NCBI GenBank assembly: GCA_002311385.1 | Contig: DCAE01000109.1 | Location: 128,423-192,422 of the forward strand | Source: Dehalococcoidia bacterium UBA1141 | GTDB taxonomy: Bacteria; Chloroflexota; Dehalococcoidia; Lucifugimonadales; UBA3495 | Length of the DNA: 64,000 bases | Reading direction: 5' to 3' | Shown here: in pieces, positions 18,486 through 27,410 of the stretch | Layout of the letters: each line of letters starts with the position of its first letter | How positions within the stretch are numbered: position 1 is the first letter of the stretch | The notes under the pieces: model-generated | Database searches by the model: none | Told to the model about the DNA's origin: nothing | The model's input: the letters and a program-made list of their open reading frames with translations, nothing else | Position numbers and translations under genes: made by a program

Positions 18486-18584
18486 GGTTAACCGTGATAG
18501 ATGCACCGGCAAGCCTTGGTTTCCGCTCACTCGAGCATCAACTCCGGCAAATACACAACATTCCAACAAGTCACCTGCCCCATC

Positions 18585-19427
18585 ATGCCTAAGCACCTAC
18601 TAGCCGTTTGGCCTCAGATTCAACAAAGCCTTCAAGGAGTTGGCCAGGTTGTCTTGCTTTTGGATTACGACGGCACCCTGGCTCCCATCGTCGATCGCCC
18701 TGATTTGGCCAGAATGCCTAGGCAAACCCAAGAAGCCCTGGTTGAACTGAAGGCGCTAACATCTCCGGAGCCTGATTTAGTTATAGGCATAATCACCGCT
18801 CGCAGCCTGGAGGATGTTAGCGCCAGGGTTGGAATTGACGGGCTGCTTTACGCTGGCAACCACGGCCTGGAAATACGGGGACCCAACTTGGAGTTCGTCC
18901 ATGCCAAAGCTCTGAAAATCAAAGGCAGCGTAGACCAAGTTTACCTGCGGCTGAAGGAAGAATTGGCTATCCACCCCGGAGCATTTGCCGAGCACAAAGG
19001 TTTGAGCTTAACGGTCCATTACCGCTTGGTTGACGATGAGCGCGTAGCGGCGGTCAAAGACACTGTTGATAAGACAGTTCGGACCGCTGTGGCGATTGGC
19101 GATTTGGTTGTTTCACCGGGGAAAATGGCCCTGGAGATTCGCCCCAATATTGCCTGGGACAAGGGGAGCGCCATAACGGCCATTGTGGCGGCGCTTGGCA
19201 CACAACCACCAGATAGCAACCCGCCGGTCAGGGACGGATTGGTTATGTATTTTGGCGACGACCTACCCGATGAAGCCGGGTTCGCCGCCGCACAGGATAC
19301 CGGAGGCATGGGGATTTTCGTTGGGACCTCTGAGCAGTCAACCAGCGCCCATTACCGGCTGGATTCACCCCAACAGGTCGGGCAAACGCTCCACTTGATA
19401 AGGCAGATATTCCGCCAGAGCGCTTGA
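18585..19427 (+). CDS. otsB: Trehalose-6-phosphate phosphatase
   Basis: OtsB removes phosphate from trehalose-6-phosphate. The HAD nucleophile motif LLDYDGTLAPI, the family GNHGLEIRGP segment and the late FGDDLPDEAGF metal-binding motif are present. The ATG at 18585 starts the conserved region; an in-frame ATG at 18501 would add 28 residues, and neither has a good ribosome binding site. It lies 100 bases after otsA and completes the two-step trehalose pathway. Confidence 0.92.
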   Translation: MPKHLLAVWPQIQQSLQGVGQVVLLLDYDGTLAPIVDRPDLARMPRQTQEALVELKALTSPEPDLVIGIITARSLEDVSARVGIDGLLYAGNHGLEIRGPNLEFVHAKALKIKGSVDQVYLRLKEELAIHPGAFAEHKGLSLTVHYRLVDDERVAAVKDTVDKTVRTAVAIGDLVVSPGKMALEIRPNIAWDKGSAITAIVAALGTQPPDSNPPVRDGLVMYFGDDLPDEAGFAAAQDTGGMGIFVGTSEQSTSAHYRLDSPQQVGQTLHLIRQIFRQSA

Positions 19428-19634
19428 TAAGTGATTGCCTGCCGGATGAAGCACTGGAAGCATCGGGATTCACAACCGAACCGGCTTATGTTAGAATGCC
19501 TGCGCCTAGGCTAGAGAAGAGCCGAAGCCTAAACACGAGCAAACACCAATAAAAAAACACCTGAATCCCCGGTACTTGGGATTCGCATAATGACGAAAAT
19601 CATTCCTTGGAGTGACCCCTGCCCTGTGTCCCAC

Positions 19635-20360
19635 ATGATCAAAGCCATATCATTCGATTTTTACAACACACTAGTCAGGTTCTGGCCTGCATTAGACGAA
19701 ATCCAACAGGCCGCATGCCAAGAAATGGGCATCAACGTGTCAAAAAGTGGAATAGATAAAGGCTATTCCGTGGCTGACGTGTACTTCAACGAAGAGAACG
19801 CCAACGGTCCGATAGCTTTGCGAACCGATAGTGAGCGGTTGGATTTCTTCTCCAAGTATCAGCAGATGATAATGGAAGGGGCAGGCGTGCCGGTGTCCAA
19901 GGACCTGGCCAGGCAGATATGGACCATGGCCATGACCGTCCCCAAGGACTTCACTCCATTTGATGAGGTAATTCCGGTGCTGGAGCAGCTAAAGTCCCAA
20001 GGTTACCGCCTTGGCGTCCTTTCCAACCTGAGAAGGGACATGTTGGAGCTCTGCGGCAGAATCGGCCTCGCCAATTATCTTGATTTCTTCGTCAGTTCGG
20101 CAGATGTGGGCGCAGAAAAACCTCATGAGCCAATCTTTCTTGCGGCCCTTGAGAAAATGTCTGCGGAGCCTGGAGAAACCGTGCATGTGGGAGACCAATA
20201 TTGTGCGGACGTAGTGGGGGCACGGGCCGTGGGAATGCATCCGGTGTTGATAGACCGGGGCGGCTGGAATGAGGCCATCGAAGACTGCCCCAAGATATCC
20301 AGCCTTTCCGAATTGCCTGGTCTTCTGGAGAAAGCCCCCGGCTCTCTTCTGACCAGCTAG
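19635..20360 (+). CDS. HAD-superfamily hydrolase with a D-x-Y-N-T nucleophile motif
   Basis: This HAD protein has a cap of about 90 residues, then LGVLSNLRRDM (motif II), an EKPHEPIF Lys region and VHVGDQYCADVVGARAVGMHPV (motif IV). Motif I reads SFDFYNTLV: the second Asp that acts as acid/base in phosphatases is Tyr, as in haloacid dehalogenase-type proteins. The activity may therefore not be a standard phosphatase. The ATG at 19635 is preferred; an upstream start at 19590 adds 15 residues. It follows otsB but with a 207-base gap. Confidence 0.78.
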   Translation: MIKAISFDFYNTLVRFWPALDEIQQAACQEMGINVSKSGIDKGYSVADVYFNEENANGPIALRTDSERLDFFSKYQQMIMEGAGVPVSKDLARQIWTMAMTVPKDFTPFDEVIPVLEQLKSQGYRLGVLSNLRRDMLELCGRIGLANYLDFFVSSADVGAEKPHEPIFLAALEKMSAEPGETVHVGDQYCADVVGARAVGMHPVLIDRGGWNEAIEDCPKISSLSELPGLLEKAPGSLLTS

Positions 20361-20591
20361 GTCAAATTCACGCCACCAAAGATTGTTCTCCAACCTCTCT
20401 TTCCTAGGCGTCTCCATTCTCGCCTATCCGCCTAACCCTATGCGTAACATCAACTCTTAAGCTGGCTTCAACTTGGCGCCAATCCGGCGCGAGTTCGCTT
20501 CTTTGTCAGTTATTAATTATGCATTAATTCGGCCTTCGCCCCCTCTCTAATCCCCATCCAACGGCTGAATTCGCTGTCTTATGTGCCTACA

Positions 20592-20857
20592 CCCATAGAA
20601 CCGCTATGGGAAGACACTCTTACGTGGTGCGCTGGCTGGGTTCATCATGGGATAACGCGTAATTGATACCTATGCGTTTTGATTGGAGCCCGGTTTTAGA
20701 CGCCTCTGTACTCGCCTATCATGTTTGGATTCAGGCATAGAGGCATTTCTATAAAAGAATGGGGCCATAAATCGATTGGGGCCATGAATCAATAGTGAGC
20801 GAGAGTTGAGTAGGACCAACCGCCGGATGAGTCGTACCAACGCAGGATGAGTCTTAG
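20592..20857 (+). repeat. Hairpin and two short tandem repeats upstream of the hybrid kinase
   Basis: The 499-base spacer before the kinase has no gene. It holds a perfect hairpin CCCATAG-5-CTATGGG (20592-20610), a 17-base tandem pair starting GGGGCCAT (20761-20794), and a 20/21-base imperfect tandem pair sharing GGATGAGTC that ends just before the start codon (about 20815-20857). They could be regulatory or simply slippage products; no clear promoter is seen. Confidence 0.5.
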
Positions 20858-20859
20858 CT

Positions 20860-22203
20860 ATGATTGACCTAGAAATACCCTCGACATCCGCTGCCCTCAT
20901 GGCTGAAGAGAGGCTGCTACTGGATTACGGCGTGGACACTGCCAAAATCATGGTGCGCTGCGTAGCCCATGACTTTAATAACCTTATCGCCGTAGTTCGC
21001 GGCTATGCCTCGGTTCTCCAAGGTAGGCCGGTGCTGGATCAAGACTCACGGGAATTGGTGGGCTTGATTGAACAAGCCGGCTCGGAGCTTGCCGCATTAA
21101 CCGAACAAATGGCCAAGTTCGCGGATACCAGGGATAGCGATTTTTCATGGTACAACCTGAATTCGGTGATATCAGAGATTGTGAATGAAGACCGGGACCA
21201 ATCAACCCAGGGAATAGAGGTGGAATCCAAGCTGAACGACGACGTGCCCGAGTTATGGGGTGACCCACAACTCATTGGAGACATGTGCCAAAAGTTGTGG
21301 CTAAACGCTCTAGATTCCGTGGCCGACGGAGGTCGGATTACTTTTGAAACCAGGCTTAGGTATTACGATGACCAGAAGCAAAACAGGAATACCAGTGAAA
21401 CCAGCCTAAAGTATTACGATGACCAGAAGCAAAACAAGAAGACAAATATAGTAAAAGTAGGTTCCCCGGACTCCATCAGTTCCAACGGAGCCGATGGTCA
21501 GACGAGTTCTCTAACCAATGGCATCAGCAAGACGGCCTATGCGCTGCTGCGAGTGACAGACACCGGTGAAGGAATGGATGAGAAGACCCGCCTGAACATG
21601 CTGCGGCCATTTTTCACCACGAAAGCTGGCAGAGGCCGAGGCATGGGCGCCACGGTGGTTTACGAGACGGTGAAGTCACACGGTGGCCACTTGCACGTGA
21701 CCAGCGAACTCGGAAAAAGGACCAGCGTCGAAATTTATCTGCCGTTGCCAGAGGGAAACAAAGACCAACCTGTTGAGGAAAACAACCGGTCCAACGACTG
21801 TTCCTACGACTGTACCAACGACAGTTCAATCGAAACCCACCGGGCTACTTTGCTGGTGGTAGACGACGATGACATGGTCAGAGTCACCATTCAAAGGATG
21901 CTGGCCCACCTTGGATATGACGCCATTACCGCCACAAGCGGGGAAGAGGCATTGGCCCTCTTTGAGGCCTCACGGCAAGACATATCCGGAGTGATTATGG
22001 ACGTGACCATGCCAGGTTTAGGTGGCGTGGGAACCTTCCACCGCTTGAGAGAAATCGACGGACAGGTCAAGATCATCGTGTCCAGCGGCGACCCTGGCAG
22101 CTTTGCCGTGGAAGAGCTTCTGGGATTTGGCGCATCTTCTTTGCTGGCGAAACCTTTCCCCACCGAGGAATTATCCCGGGCGGTCGATAGCATTCTGCAA
22201 TGA
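20860..22203 (+). CDS. Hybrid histidine kinase with C-terminal receiver domain
   Basis: This is a soluble two-component protein without membrane segments or a recognisable sensor domain. Residues 25-90 hold the dimerisation/phosphoacceptor helix with catalytic His in CVAHDFNNLIAVVRGYASVL. A HATPase domain follows (N-box LWLNALDSVADGG, G1 VTDTGEGMDEKTR, F-box FFTTKAG, G2 GRGRGMGATVV). Residues 325-447 are a receiver (LLVVDDDDMVR, phosphoacceptor Asp in VIMDVTMPG, Lys in LLAKPFP). A 17-residue tandem duplication sits between the N- and G1-boxes. No ribosome binding site precedes the ATG. Confidence 0.87.
   Translation: MIDLEIPSTSAALMAEERLLLDYGVDTAKIMVRCVAHDFNNLIAVVRGYASVLQGRPVLDQDSRELVGLIEQAGSELAALTEQMAKFADTRDSDFSWYNLNSVISEIVNEDRDQSTQGIEVESKLNDDVPELWGDPQLIGDMCQKLWLNALDSVADGGRITFETRLRYYDDQKQNRNTSETSLKYYDDQKQNKKTNIVKVGSPDSISSNGADGQTSSLTNGISKTAYALLRVTDTGEGMDEKTRLNMLRPFFTTKAGRGRGMGATVVYETVKSHGGHLHVTSELGKRTSVEIYLPLPEGNKDQPVEENNRSNDCSYDCTNDSSIETHRATLLVVDDDDMVRVTIQRMLAHLGYDAITATSGEEALALFEASRQDISGVIMDVTMPGLGGVGTFHRLREIDGQVKIIVSSGDPGSFAVEELLGFGASSLLAKPFPTEELSRAVDSILQ
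21346..21447 (+). repeat. 51-bp in-frame tandem duplication inside the kinase gene
   Basis: Two adjacent 51-base units encode ETRLRYYDDQKQNRNTS and ETSLKYYDDQKQNKKTN. The core GTATTACGATGACC plus AGAAGCAAAAC is identical in both. The unit length keeps the frame and lengthens a surface hairpin of the ATP-binding domain. Confidence 0.9.
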
Positions 22204-22471
22204 CCTTAGGCGCATTTCTAACCCCATAGTTCCAGGGTGGCCAGTGAGCCAACCCAATCTCCAACGCCGTTTCCCTACACGCTTCAGTCATTCCCCATCT
22301 GACAATATTGGCCTGCTGGACAGCGGCCATCTAACCTCACGCCCGTTGGTTGACGCTGGTAAATGGGGCTGATAGACTCGAACCAACCCAAGATTCCTCG
22401 GAGATTGAGCACAAGATTAGCTTTAATAAACCGACCGAGGAGTCCGGTAAACAAAGTGCGGGAGTCGAAAG

Positions 22472-23125
22472 ATGACCCAGCCAGTTCAGCCCTGGGAGCA
22501 AGGTACTAGCCCTGTTAGGGTAGCCGTATGGTACGACTACATTTGACCCTGGTGCTACGTCGGCCTGGAAAGAGTCGACAAGCTGGCCAAAGAGTACGAT
22601 ATCAAGGTGGAGGGGCGGGCCTACCTCCTGCGTCCCGATACCCCCAAAGAGGGATCGCCTAGGCCACCCCGGCCCGGCGAAACCGAGGATGAATTGTCCG
22701 ACCCACTGCGCAGTCAAGCCAGTGAAGCTGGCCTAATCATGCGCCCTCCCTCGGTAACCCCCAACACAATGTATGCGCTTCAGGCCACCGAGTATGCCCA
22801 GCAGCAAGGCTTGTTCATGGAGTTTCACCACGCCGCCTACGTGGCGTTCTGGGAGAACCGCCAGGACTTGGGCGATTTGGCCGTTATAGAAGAAGTGGGG
22901 CGGGAGGTTGGGTTAAATACCAAGGAAATGATGGAGCGGTTGGAAAGCAACCACTACGAAGAAGCAGTGATGGGCCAGTACCAGGAAGCATTGCAGTACG
23001 GCATCAGCGGCATTCCTACTTTTTTGGTCGGGAATCTGATGTTCACCGGTGCCCACCCCTACGACATTTTCAAATCCGCCATGGGGCGGTTGCTGTCGCC
23101 CGAGGAACCGCCGGCGTCAAGCTAG
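22472..23125 (+). CDS. Candidate selenoprotein: DsbA/FrnE-family thiol oxidoreductase with U-P-W-C motif
   Basis: The protein has the DsbA/FrnE thioredoxin fold with an inserted helical domain. Reading from the ATG at 22472 (GGGAG about 7 bases upstream), codon 25 is TGA (22544-22546) in the context V-W-Y-D-Y-I-TGA-P-W-C-Y-V-G, where relatives have C-P-W-C. The frame then continues without another stop for 192 residues, through the cis-Pro loop ISGIPTFLVGN. A stop-to-Cys replacement exactly at the nucleophilic Cys points to selenocysteine. A stem-loop at 22554-22583 could be the SECIS. It probably catalyses disulfide exchange in the cytoplasm, since no signal peptide is visible. Annotation pipelines would truncate it to 22607-23125. 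A nonsense mutation is the alternative. Confidence 0.8.
22554..22583 (+). promoter_or_regulatory. Putative SECIS element of the DsbA-like gene
   Basis: GCU-ac-GUCG (22554-22562) pairs with CGAC-a-AGC (22576-22583) around a 13-base loop that begins with G, 17 bases after the UGA. The geometry fits bacterial SECIS rules, but the stem is short and imperfect. Confidence 0.45.
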
Positions 23126-23154
23126 TTTCGGTAACCAAAGCGCGGATCGAATCT

Positions 23155-23196
23155 AAAAAATAGGGGCGCCCAACGGATGTGGGGCGCCCCTATTTT
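23155..23196. terminator. Bidirectional terminator
   Basis: AAATAGGGGCGCCC (23158-23171) pairs with GGGCGCCCCTATTT (23182-23195), flanked by A and T runs on both sides. It serves the convergent DsbA-like gene and the ABC exporter operon. Confidence 0.9.
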
Positions 23197-23231
23197 ATTA
23201 TCTTGGCTCTGGTCTGAGTTTACTTGATGAA

Positions 23232-25145
23232 TCAGTCGTCACTGGCCGAGGCAGGAACCAGCCCCCCTCCCGAGCCCGATAGGCCAGCATGGGTCAGACC
23301 GTAGTTCACCGCATGAAGCCTGGCGTAAACACCGCCCGACTCAAGTAATTCTTTGTGGTTCCCAACCTCTGCCACGCGTCCTTTGTCTAGGACAACAATC
23401 TTGTCTGCATTGCGAATGGTGGATAGGCGGTGGGCAATGACAATGGATGTTCTGCCCTTTAAGATGCGCTTTAAAGCATCCTGGATAAGCAACTCAGTCT
23501 GGGTGTCTATGTTGGCGGTGGCCTCATCCAGGATGATAACCCTGGGGTTCCCAACGATGGCCCGGGCGAAGCTCAATAGCTGACGCTGACCCACGCTGAG
23601 GTTCACACCGCGCTCCGCCAGCACCGTATCGTAGCCGTCTTCCAGTCCCATGATGAACTCATGGGCCCCAACGGCTTTGCCCGCCGCTATCACTTCCTCA
23701 TCGGTTGCATGTTGAACGCTGTATCGAATATTGTCGCTGATGGTGCCGGAAAACAGATAAGGCTCTTGGAGCACCATGCTCATCTGCCTAACCATCGACT
23801 GGCGATTCACCTGACGTATGTCATAACCGTCCATGGTGATTCTGCCCTTGGTGACATCAGCGAATCGGTGAATCAGGGTGACCATAGTGGTCTTTCCGGC
23901 TCCGGTTGAGCCGACTAAGGCGACATTTTCTCCGGGTTTAATATCGAGGTTTATGTCAATCAATACGTCCACTTCTGGGACGTAATGAAAGGTCACATCC
24001 TCAAACCTGATGTGGCCTTTTATGGGGGGCATGTCTTCGGCGTCTTCTTCGTCGATGACCTCGGGCTTCAGGTCCAATACCTCGAAGATTCGGACTCCTG
24101 CGGCCATAGCCCGTTGCAATTGGCTGTACTGCATCGTCAGGTGGCGGACAGGTTCGAAAAACCTCTGTATCCACAGAGCGAAGGCAACCAAGACGCCCCA
24201 CTCCAGGCTTCCGCCTTGGGCCATGATGCCCCCAACCAGCACCACACCGAAGCCCATGCCGATCCCTATCAGTATCTCCACCATGGGTTGTAGCCCACCG
24301 GAGAACCGGCTGGCTTCCAAGTTCGCGTCCAAGTGCTCTCGATTCAAGCTTTCGAAGTGCTTCAGGTTCACGTCCTGGCGGTTTAGACTCTCCACCACGC
24401 GGACACCGGTGATGTTTTGGTTGTACTCACCATTTACCATGGCGATCGCGCGGCGTATCCGCATGAAGGAGTGGCGAGCGAACTTCTGCCAGTACCCCAG
24501 GATAAAGAACAGCACAGGCACGATACTCATGCTCACCAGAGCCAATCGCCAATCGATGAACAGCATCATGACGACAATTCCCAACAGGCTGAGAATGTCC
24601 GAGAAACTTTGGACAATCAGCTCAAAAGTTTCTTGTAGTTGAAGCACATCGCTCTGGCTGCGGGACATGATGCGGCCCACGGGGGTCCGGTGGAAAAATG
24701 AGGGAGACAATGTCTGAAGGTGGTTAAACATGGCAGTGCGGAGGGAATACAAGATCCCTTGCCCCACCTTGGGCATGTAGACCAACTGGACATAGTTGGC
24801 CAAGAAGTGCATCACCGTGACCCCAACAAAGATGCCGCCCACTACGTGCAGCCGCCACAATTCCCCTTCGTTGATGGCCCAGTTGATGCCCAGCATCATG
24901 AGCAGGGGAATACTCACGTTCCCCACTGTGTACAACAAGACCGCCAAAAGGCTAATAATAACGTCTCGTTTATAGGGCTTTATGTAGCTTAGCAACCTGA
25001 TCACAACTTTGTGGTCGTATACATTCCCGACGATGGTCTCATCGGTGAGGTTGTCCATGTTGGGTGTGTTTATGCCCCCGGCCTGAAGCCCGCGCATTCC
25101 GCCCATCATGCCGCCAAATCCGCCTCCCGGGCCTGCCGCGCGCAT
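23232..25145 (-). CDS. Heterodimeric ABC exporter, subunit with catalytic Walker B Glu and degenerate LSVGQ
   Basis: This is a half-transporter with six predicted membrane helices (residues 50-340) and a C-terminal ATPase. Walker A is GSTGAGKTT, the signature motif reads LSVGQ instead of LSGGQ, Walker B is VIILDEAT with the catalytic Glu, and the H-loop is VIAHRLST. The partner encoded just upstream has the opposite pattern, as in TM287/288-type exporters where only one ATP site is catalytic. The N-terminus is Gly/Met-rich (GGGFGGMMGGMRG). Its ATG overlaps the partner's stop (TAATG), so the two are translationally coupled. The substrate (lipid, drug or peptide) is unknown. Confidence 0.92.
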   Translation of the reverse strand: MRAAGPGGGFGGMMGGMRGLQAGGINTPNMDNLTDETIVGNVYDHKVVIRLLSYIKPYKRDVIISLLAVLLYTVGNVSIPLLMMLGINWAINEGELWRLHVVGGIFVGVTVMHFLANYVQLVYMPKVGQGILYSLRTAMFNHLQTLSPSFFHRTPVGRIMSRSQSDVLQLQETFELIVQSFSDILSLLGIVVMMLFIDWRLALVSMSIVPVLFFILGYWQKFARHSFMRIRRAIAMVNGEYNQNITGVRVVESLNRQDVNLKHFESLNREHLDANLEASRFSGGLQPMVEILIGIGMGFGVVLVGGIMAQGGSLEWGVLVAFALWIQRFFEPVRHLTMQYSQLQRAMAAGVRIFEVLDLKPEVIDEEDAEDMPPIKGHIRFEDVTFHYVPEVDVLIDINLDIKPGENVALVGSTGAGKTTMVTLIHRFADVTKGRITMDGYDIRQVNRQSMVRQMSMVLQEPYLFSGTISDNIRYSVQHATDEEVIAAGKAVGAHEFIMGLEDGYDTVLAERGVNLSVGQRQLLSFARAIVGNPRVIILDEATANIDTQTELLIQDALKRILKGRTSIVIAHRLSTIRNADKIVVLDKGRVAEVGNHKELLESGGVYARLHAVNYGLTHAGLSGSGGGLVPASASDD

Positions 25146-26947
25146 TAGGCGTCACCTCCGTCGTCACTGGCTATAGCAGCGTCCAAGAGAAGCTCTTCTT
25201 GGGGCCGCAGTTGTAGTTCGTAGATGTCCCGATACATGCCGCCCTGAACCATCAGCGCTTCGTGGGTGCCCTGCTGTGCCACTACGCCATCTTTCAACAC
25301 CACGATAAGGTCGGCATCCCGCACGGTGCTCAAACGGTGGGCAATAACAAAAGTGGTGCGGCCTTTCATGACCCCGATCATGGCTTCATGAATCTGACGC
25401 TCGGTTTCCACATCGACGCTGGATGTGGAGTCGTCTAGAATCAATATTGGCGGATTCAAAAGTATGGTGCGGGCGATGGACAAACGTTGCCTCTGACCAC
25501 CGGACAGGGTCGTTCCCCGCTCACCGACACTGGTGTCATAACCGTCCGGCAACGACATGATGTGGTCGTGAAGTTGGGCCACTTTGGCGGCCGCTTCAAT
25601 CTCCTCTAAAGAGGCATCCACGACGCCATATGCTATATTGTCGCGAATATTTCCGCCAAAGAGGAACACATCTTGTTGCACGATTCCCACGTTGCGGCGT
25701 AGCGAAGCAAGGGTGAAATCCCGTATGTCCCGGCCGTCTATGGTGATTCGGCCCTCGGTCACGTCATAAAACCTGGGCAGCAGATTGACCACGGTGGTCT
25801 TGCCGCTGCCGGGCGCTCCGAGAATGGCCGTGACCTGGCCCGGTTCGGCATCGATGCTCAGGTGTTTCAAGGCAGGAAGCCTTGCTTCATAGGCGAATGA
25901 GAGGTCTTCAAACCTTACGTGGCCTTTAGACCGGTCCAAGTCGTCAGCCTCTTTCTTCTCTTCCACAGGCGAAACTGCGTCCAAAACATCGAAGAGCCTC
26001 TGGCCGGAAGAGATGGCCCGGGAGAAGCTATTGATGATGAATGCGGACATGCGTATGGGGAAGGTGAGCTGGTTCAAATACAGAATGAACATGGTCAGCT
26101 GACCAGGAGTTATGTCTCCCCTGATTACCTCCCAGCCTCCCACCCACAGAATCAAAGCCAATGCCAAGGTGAAGTAGAAGGTCATCCATGCGCTGTTGGT
26201 TCCCTGCAACCGTTCGGATTGGAAGTACTCCCCCCGCAACCGTTGGGCGCTTTCAGCGAACTTTTCCTTCTCAAACTCCTCGGAGCCGAATGCCTTCACC
26301 ACATGAATGCCCACCAGGTTCTCTTGCAAAACGGTGACCGTCTCACCCATCACTTCCTGGACTCGGGTCCACATTTCCCGGAGGCGGCCCATGACCAAGG
26401 TGGTGCGAAAGACCAAGAATGGCACGAAGGCAAGGCTAATCAGGGCCAGTTTCCAATCTATGACCACCAGGATGGCCGTGATGGCCACTATTCGCAACAC
26501 TACTTCCAACGAGCGAACCAACCCCATGTTCACGAACCGGCGTACCGCCTCAACATCGGCGGTTGCCTTGGACATCAAGTTACCGGTGTGCTCTTTGTCG
26601 TGATAGGCGAAGCTGAGGTGTTGCAGCTTGTCGTAGAGTTGATTGCGGAAATCATAGGAGACCAATTGGGACAGGGAGTCAACCGCGTAGGTGCGAGCAA
26701 AATCCAAGAAGCCGCGGACCAAGCTGGCGCAAAGGATAGCGGTGGCCAATAACACCAGGGTGGAACGGGCTACATCCTTACCGCCTATGCCTTCATCGGT
26801 GACGGACACCAACCGGTCAATTGAGGTTCCGAAGAGGTAGGGTATAAGCAGGGAAACGCCAACGGCGCCGAGGAAAGTTAGGTAGGCCAAAGTAAGGCGG
26901 GTTGGGTACCGCCAGGCCATACGGGTGATGCGGATCAGGATTTGCAT
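25145..26947 (-). CDS. Heterodimeric ABC exporter, subunit with LSGGQ and Walker B Asp
   Basis: This half-transporter has six membrane helices (about residues 15-310) followed by an ATPase domain. Walker A is GAPGSGKTT, the signature is canonical LSGGQRQRLSIAR, and Walker B ends LILDDSTSSVD with Asp in place of the catalytic Glu. Together with the neighbouring subunit it would form one consensus and one degenerate ATP site. It is the first gene of the pair; the 463 bases upstream hold no recognised promoter. The protein acts in the cytoplasmic membrane. Confidence 0.92.
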   Translation of the reverse strand: MQILIRITRMAWRYPTRLTLAYLTFLGAVGVSLLIPYLFGTSIDRLVSVTDEGIGGKDVARSTLVLLATAILCASLVRGFLDFARTYAVDSLSQLVSYDFRNQLYDKLQHLSFAYHDKEHTGNLMSKATADVEAVRRFVNMGLVRSLEVVLRIVAITAILVVIDWKLALISLAFVPFLVFRTTLVMGRLREMWTRVQEVMGETVTVLQENLVGIHVVKAFGSEEFEKEKFAESAQRLRGEYFQSERLQGTNSAWMTFYFTLALALILWVGGWEVIRGDITPGQLTMFILYLNQLTFPIRMSAFIINSFSRAISSGQRLFDVLDAVSPVEEKKEADDLDRSKGHVRFEDLSFAYEARLPALKHLSIDAEPGQVTAILGAPGSGKTTVVNLLPRFYDVTEGRITIDGRDIRDFTLASLRRNVGIVQQDVFLFGGNIRDNIAYGVVDASLEEIEAAAKVAQLHDHIMSLPDGYDTSVGERGTTLSGGQRQRLSIARTILLNPPILILDDSTSSVDVETERQIHEAMIGVMKGRTTFVIAHRLSTVRDADLIVVLKDGVVAQQGTHEALMVQGGMYRDIYELQLRPQEELLLDAAIASDDGGDA

Positions 26948-27410
26948 TCAGTCGATCGCGCTCTGGTCTCTTACCATAAAGTTGCTTTCGGCCCAATTAA
27001 GCAATCGCTGGCCACTCTGGCGTTCCGGCCACTCTCGCATCAATGAAAGATAAGGCTTTGCGGTCACAAGTCGCGCCTAACCATATTGCTCCCAGGCAGT
27101 CCTCAACTAAAGCAAACCATTAAGGCGTCCCGCAATGATAAATCGGCAGGTATTGGCGGATAATGGTAGTTAATCAAAGGCCAGGATTGGGAATCGGAAG
27201 GCGATTTAGGCTATTGGTAAGAAACTAGTCCTAGTGAAAATCTGTGGCTATTAAGGCCATAATAACCCCATTTAGCAGCCAGTTCAAGGGAAAAGGACGG
27301 GTGGGACGGTCCATTAAGCCTAGCTGAAAACCCTTCTTCTGCGAAGCAAACGGTCTGGGGAGCTTGTGAACGACCGGGGCAAACCCATATCGGCTTGGCC
27401 AGGCCGGAGG
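26948..27410. other. Intergenic region without recognised features
   Basis: These 463 bases lie between the exporter operon start and the end of the methyltransferase gene, both on the minus strand. I see no gene, hairpin terminator or RNA gene. An open frame reported across 27211-27567 is a shadow of the methyltransferase 3' end. Confidence 0.5.

Noticed and set aside
22362..22460. tRNA-like T-arm (GGTTCGAGTC) on the minus strand
   Set aside because: The T-stem has a mismatch and no D-arm, anticodon arm or acceptor stem can be built around it.
24010..26752. Long plus-strand open frames opposite the ABC exporter genes (24010-24642, 25919-26752)
   Set aside because: They lie wholly inside well-supported genes on the other strand, have no family features and no ribosome binding site.
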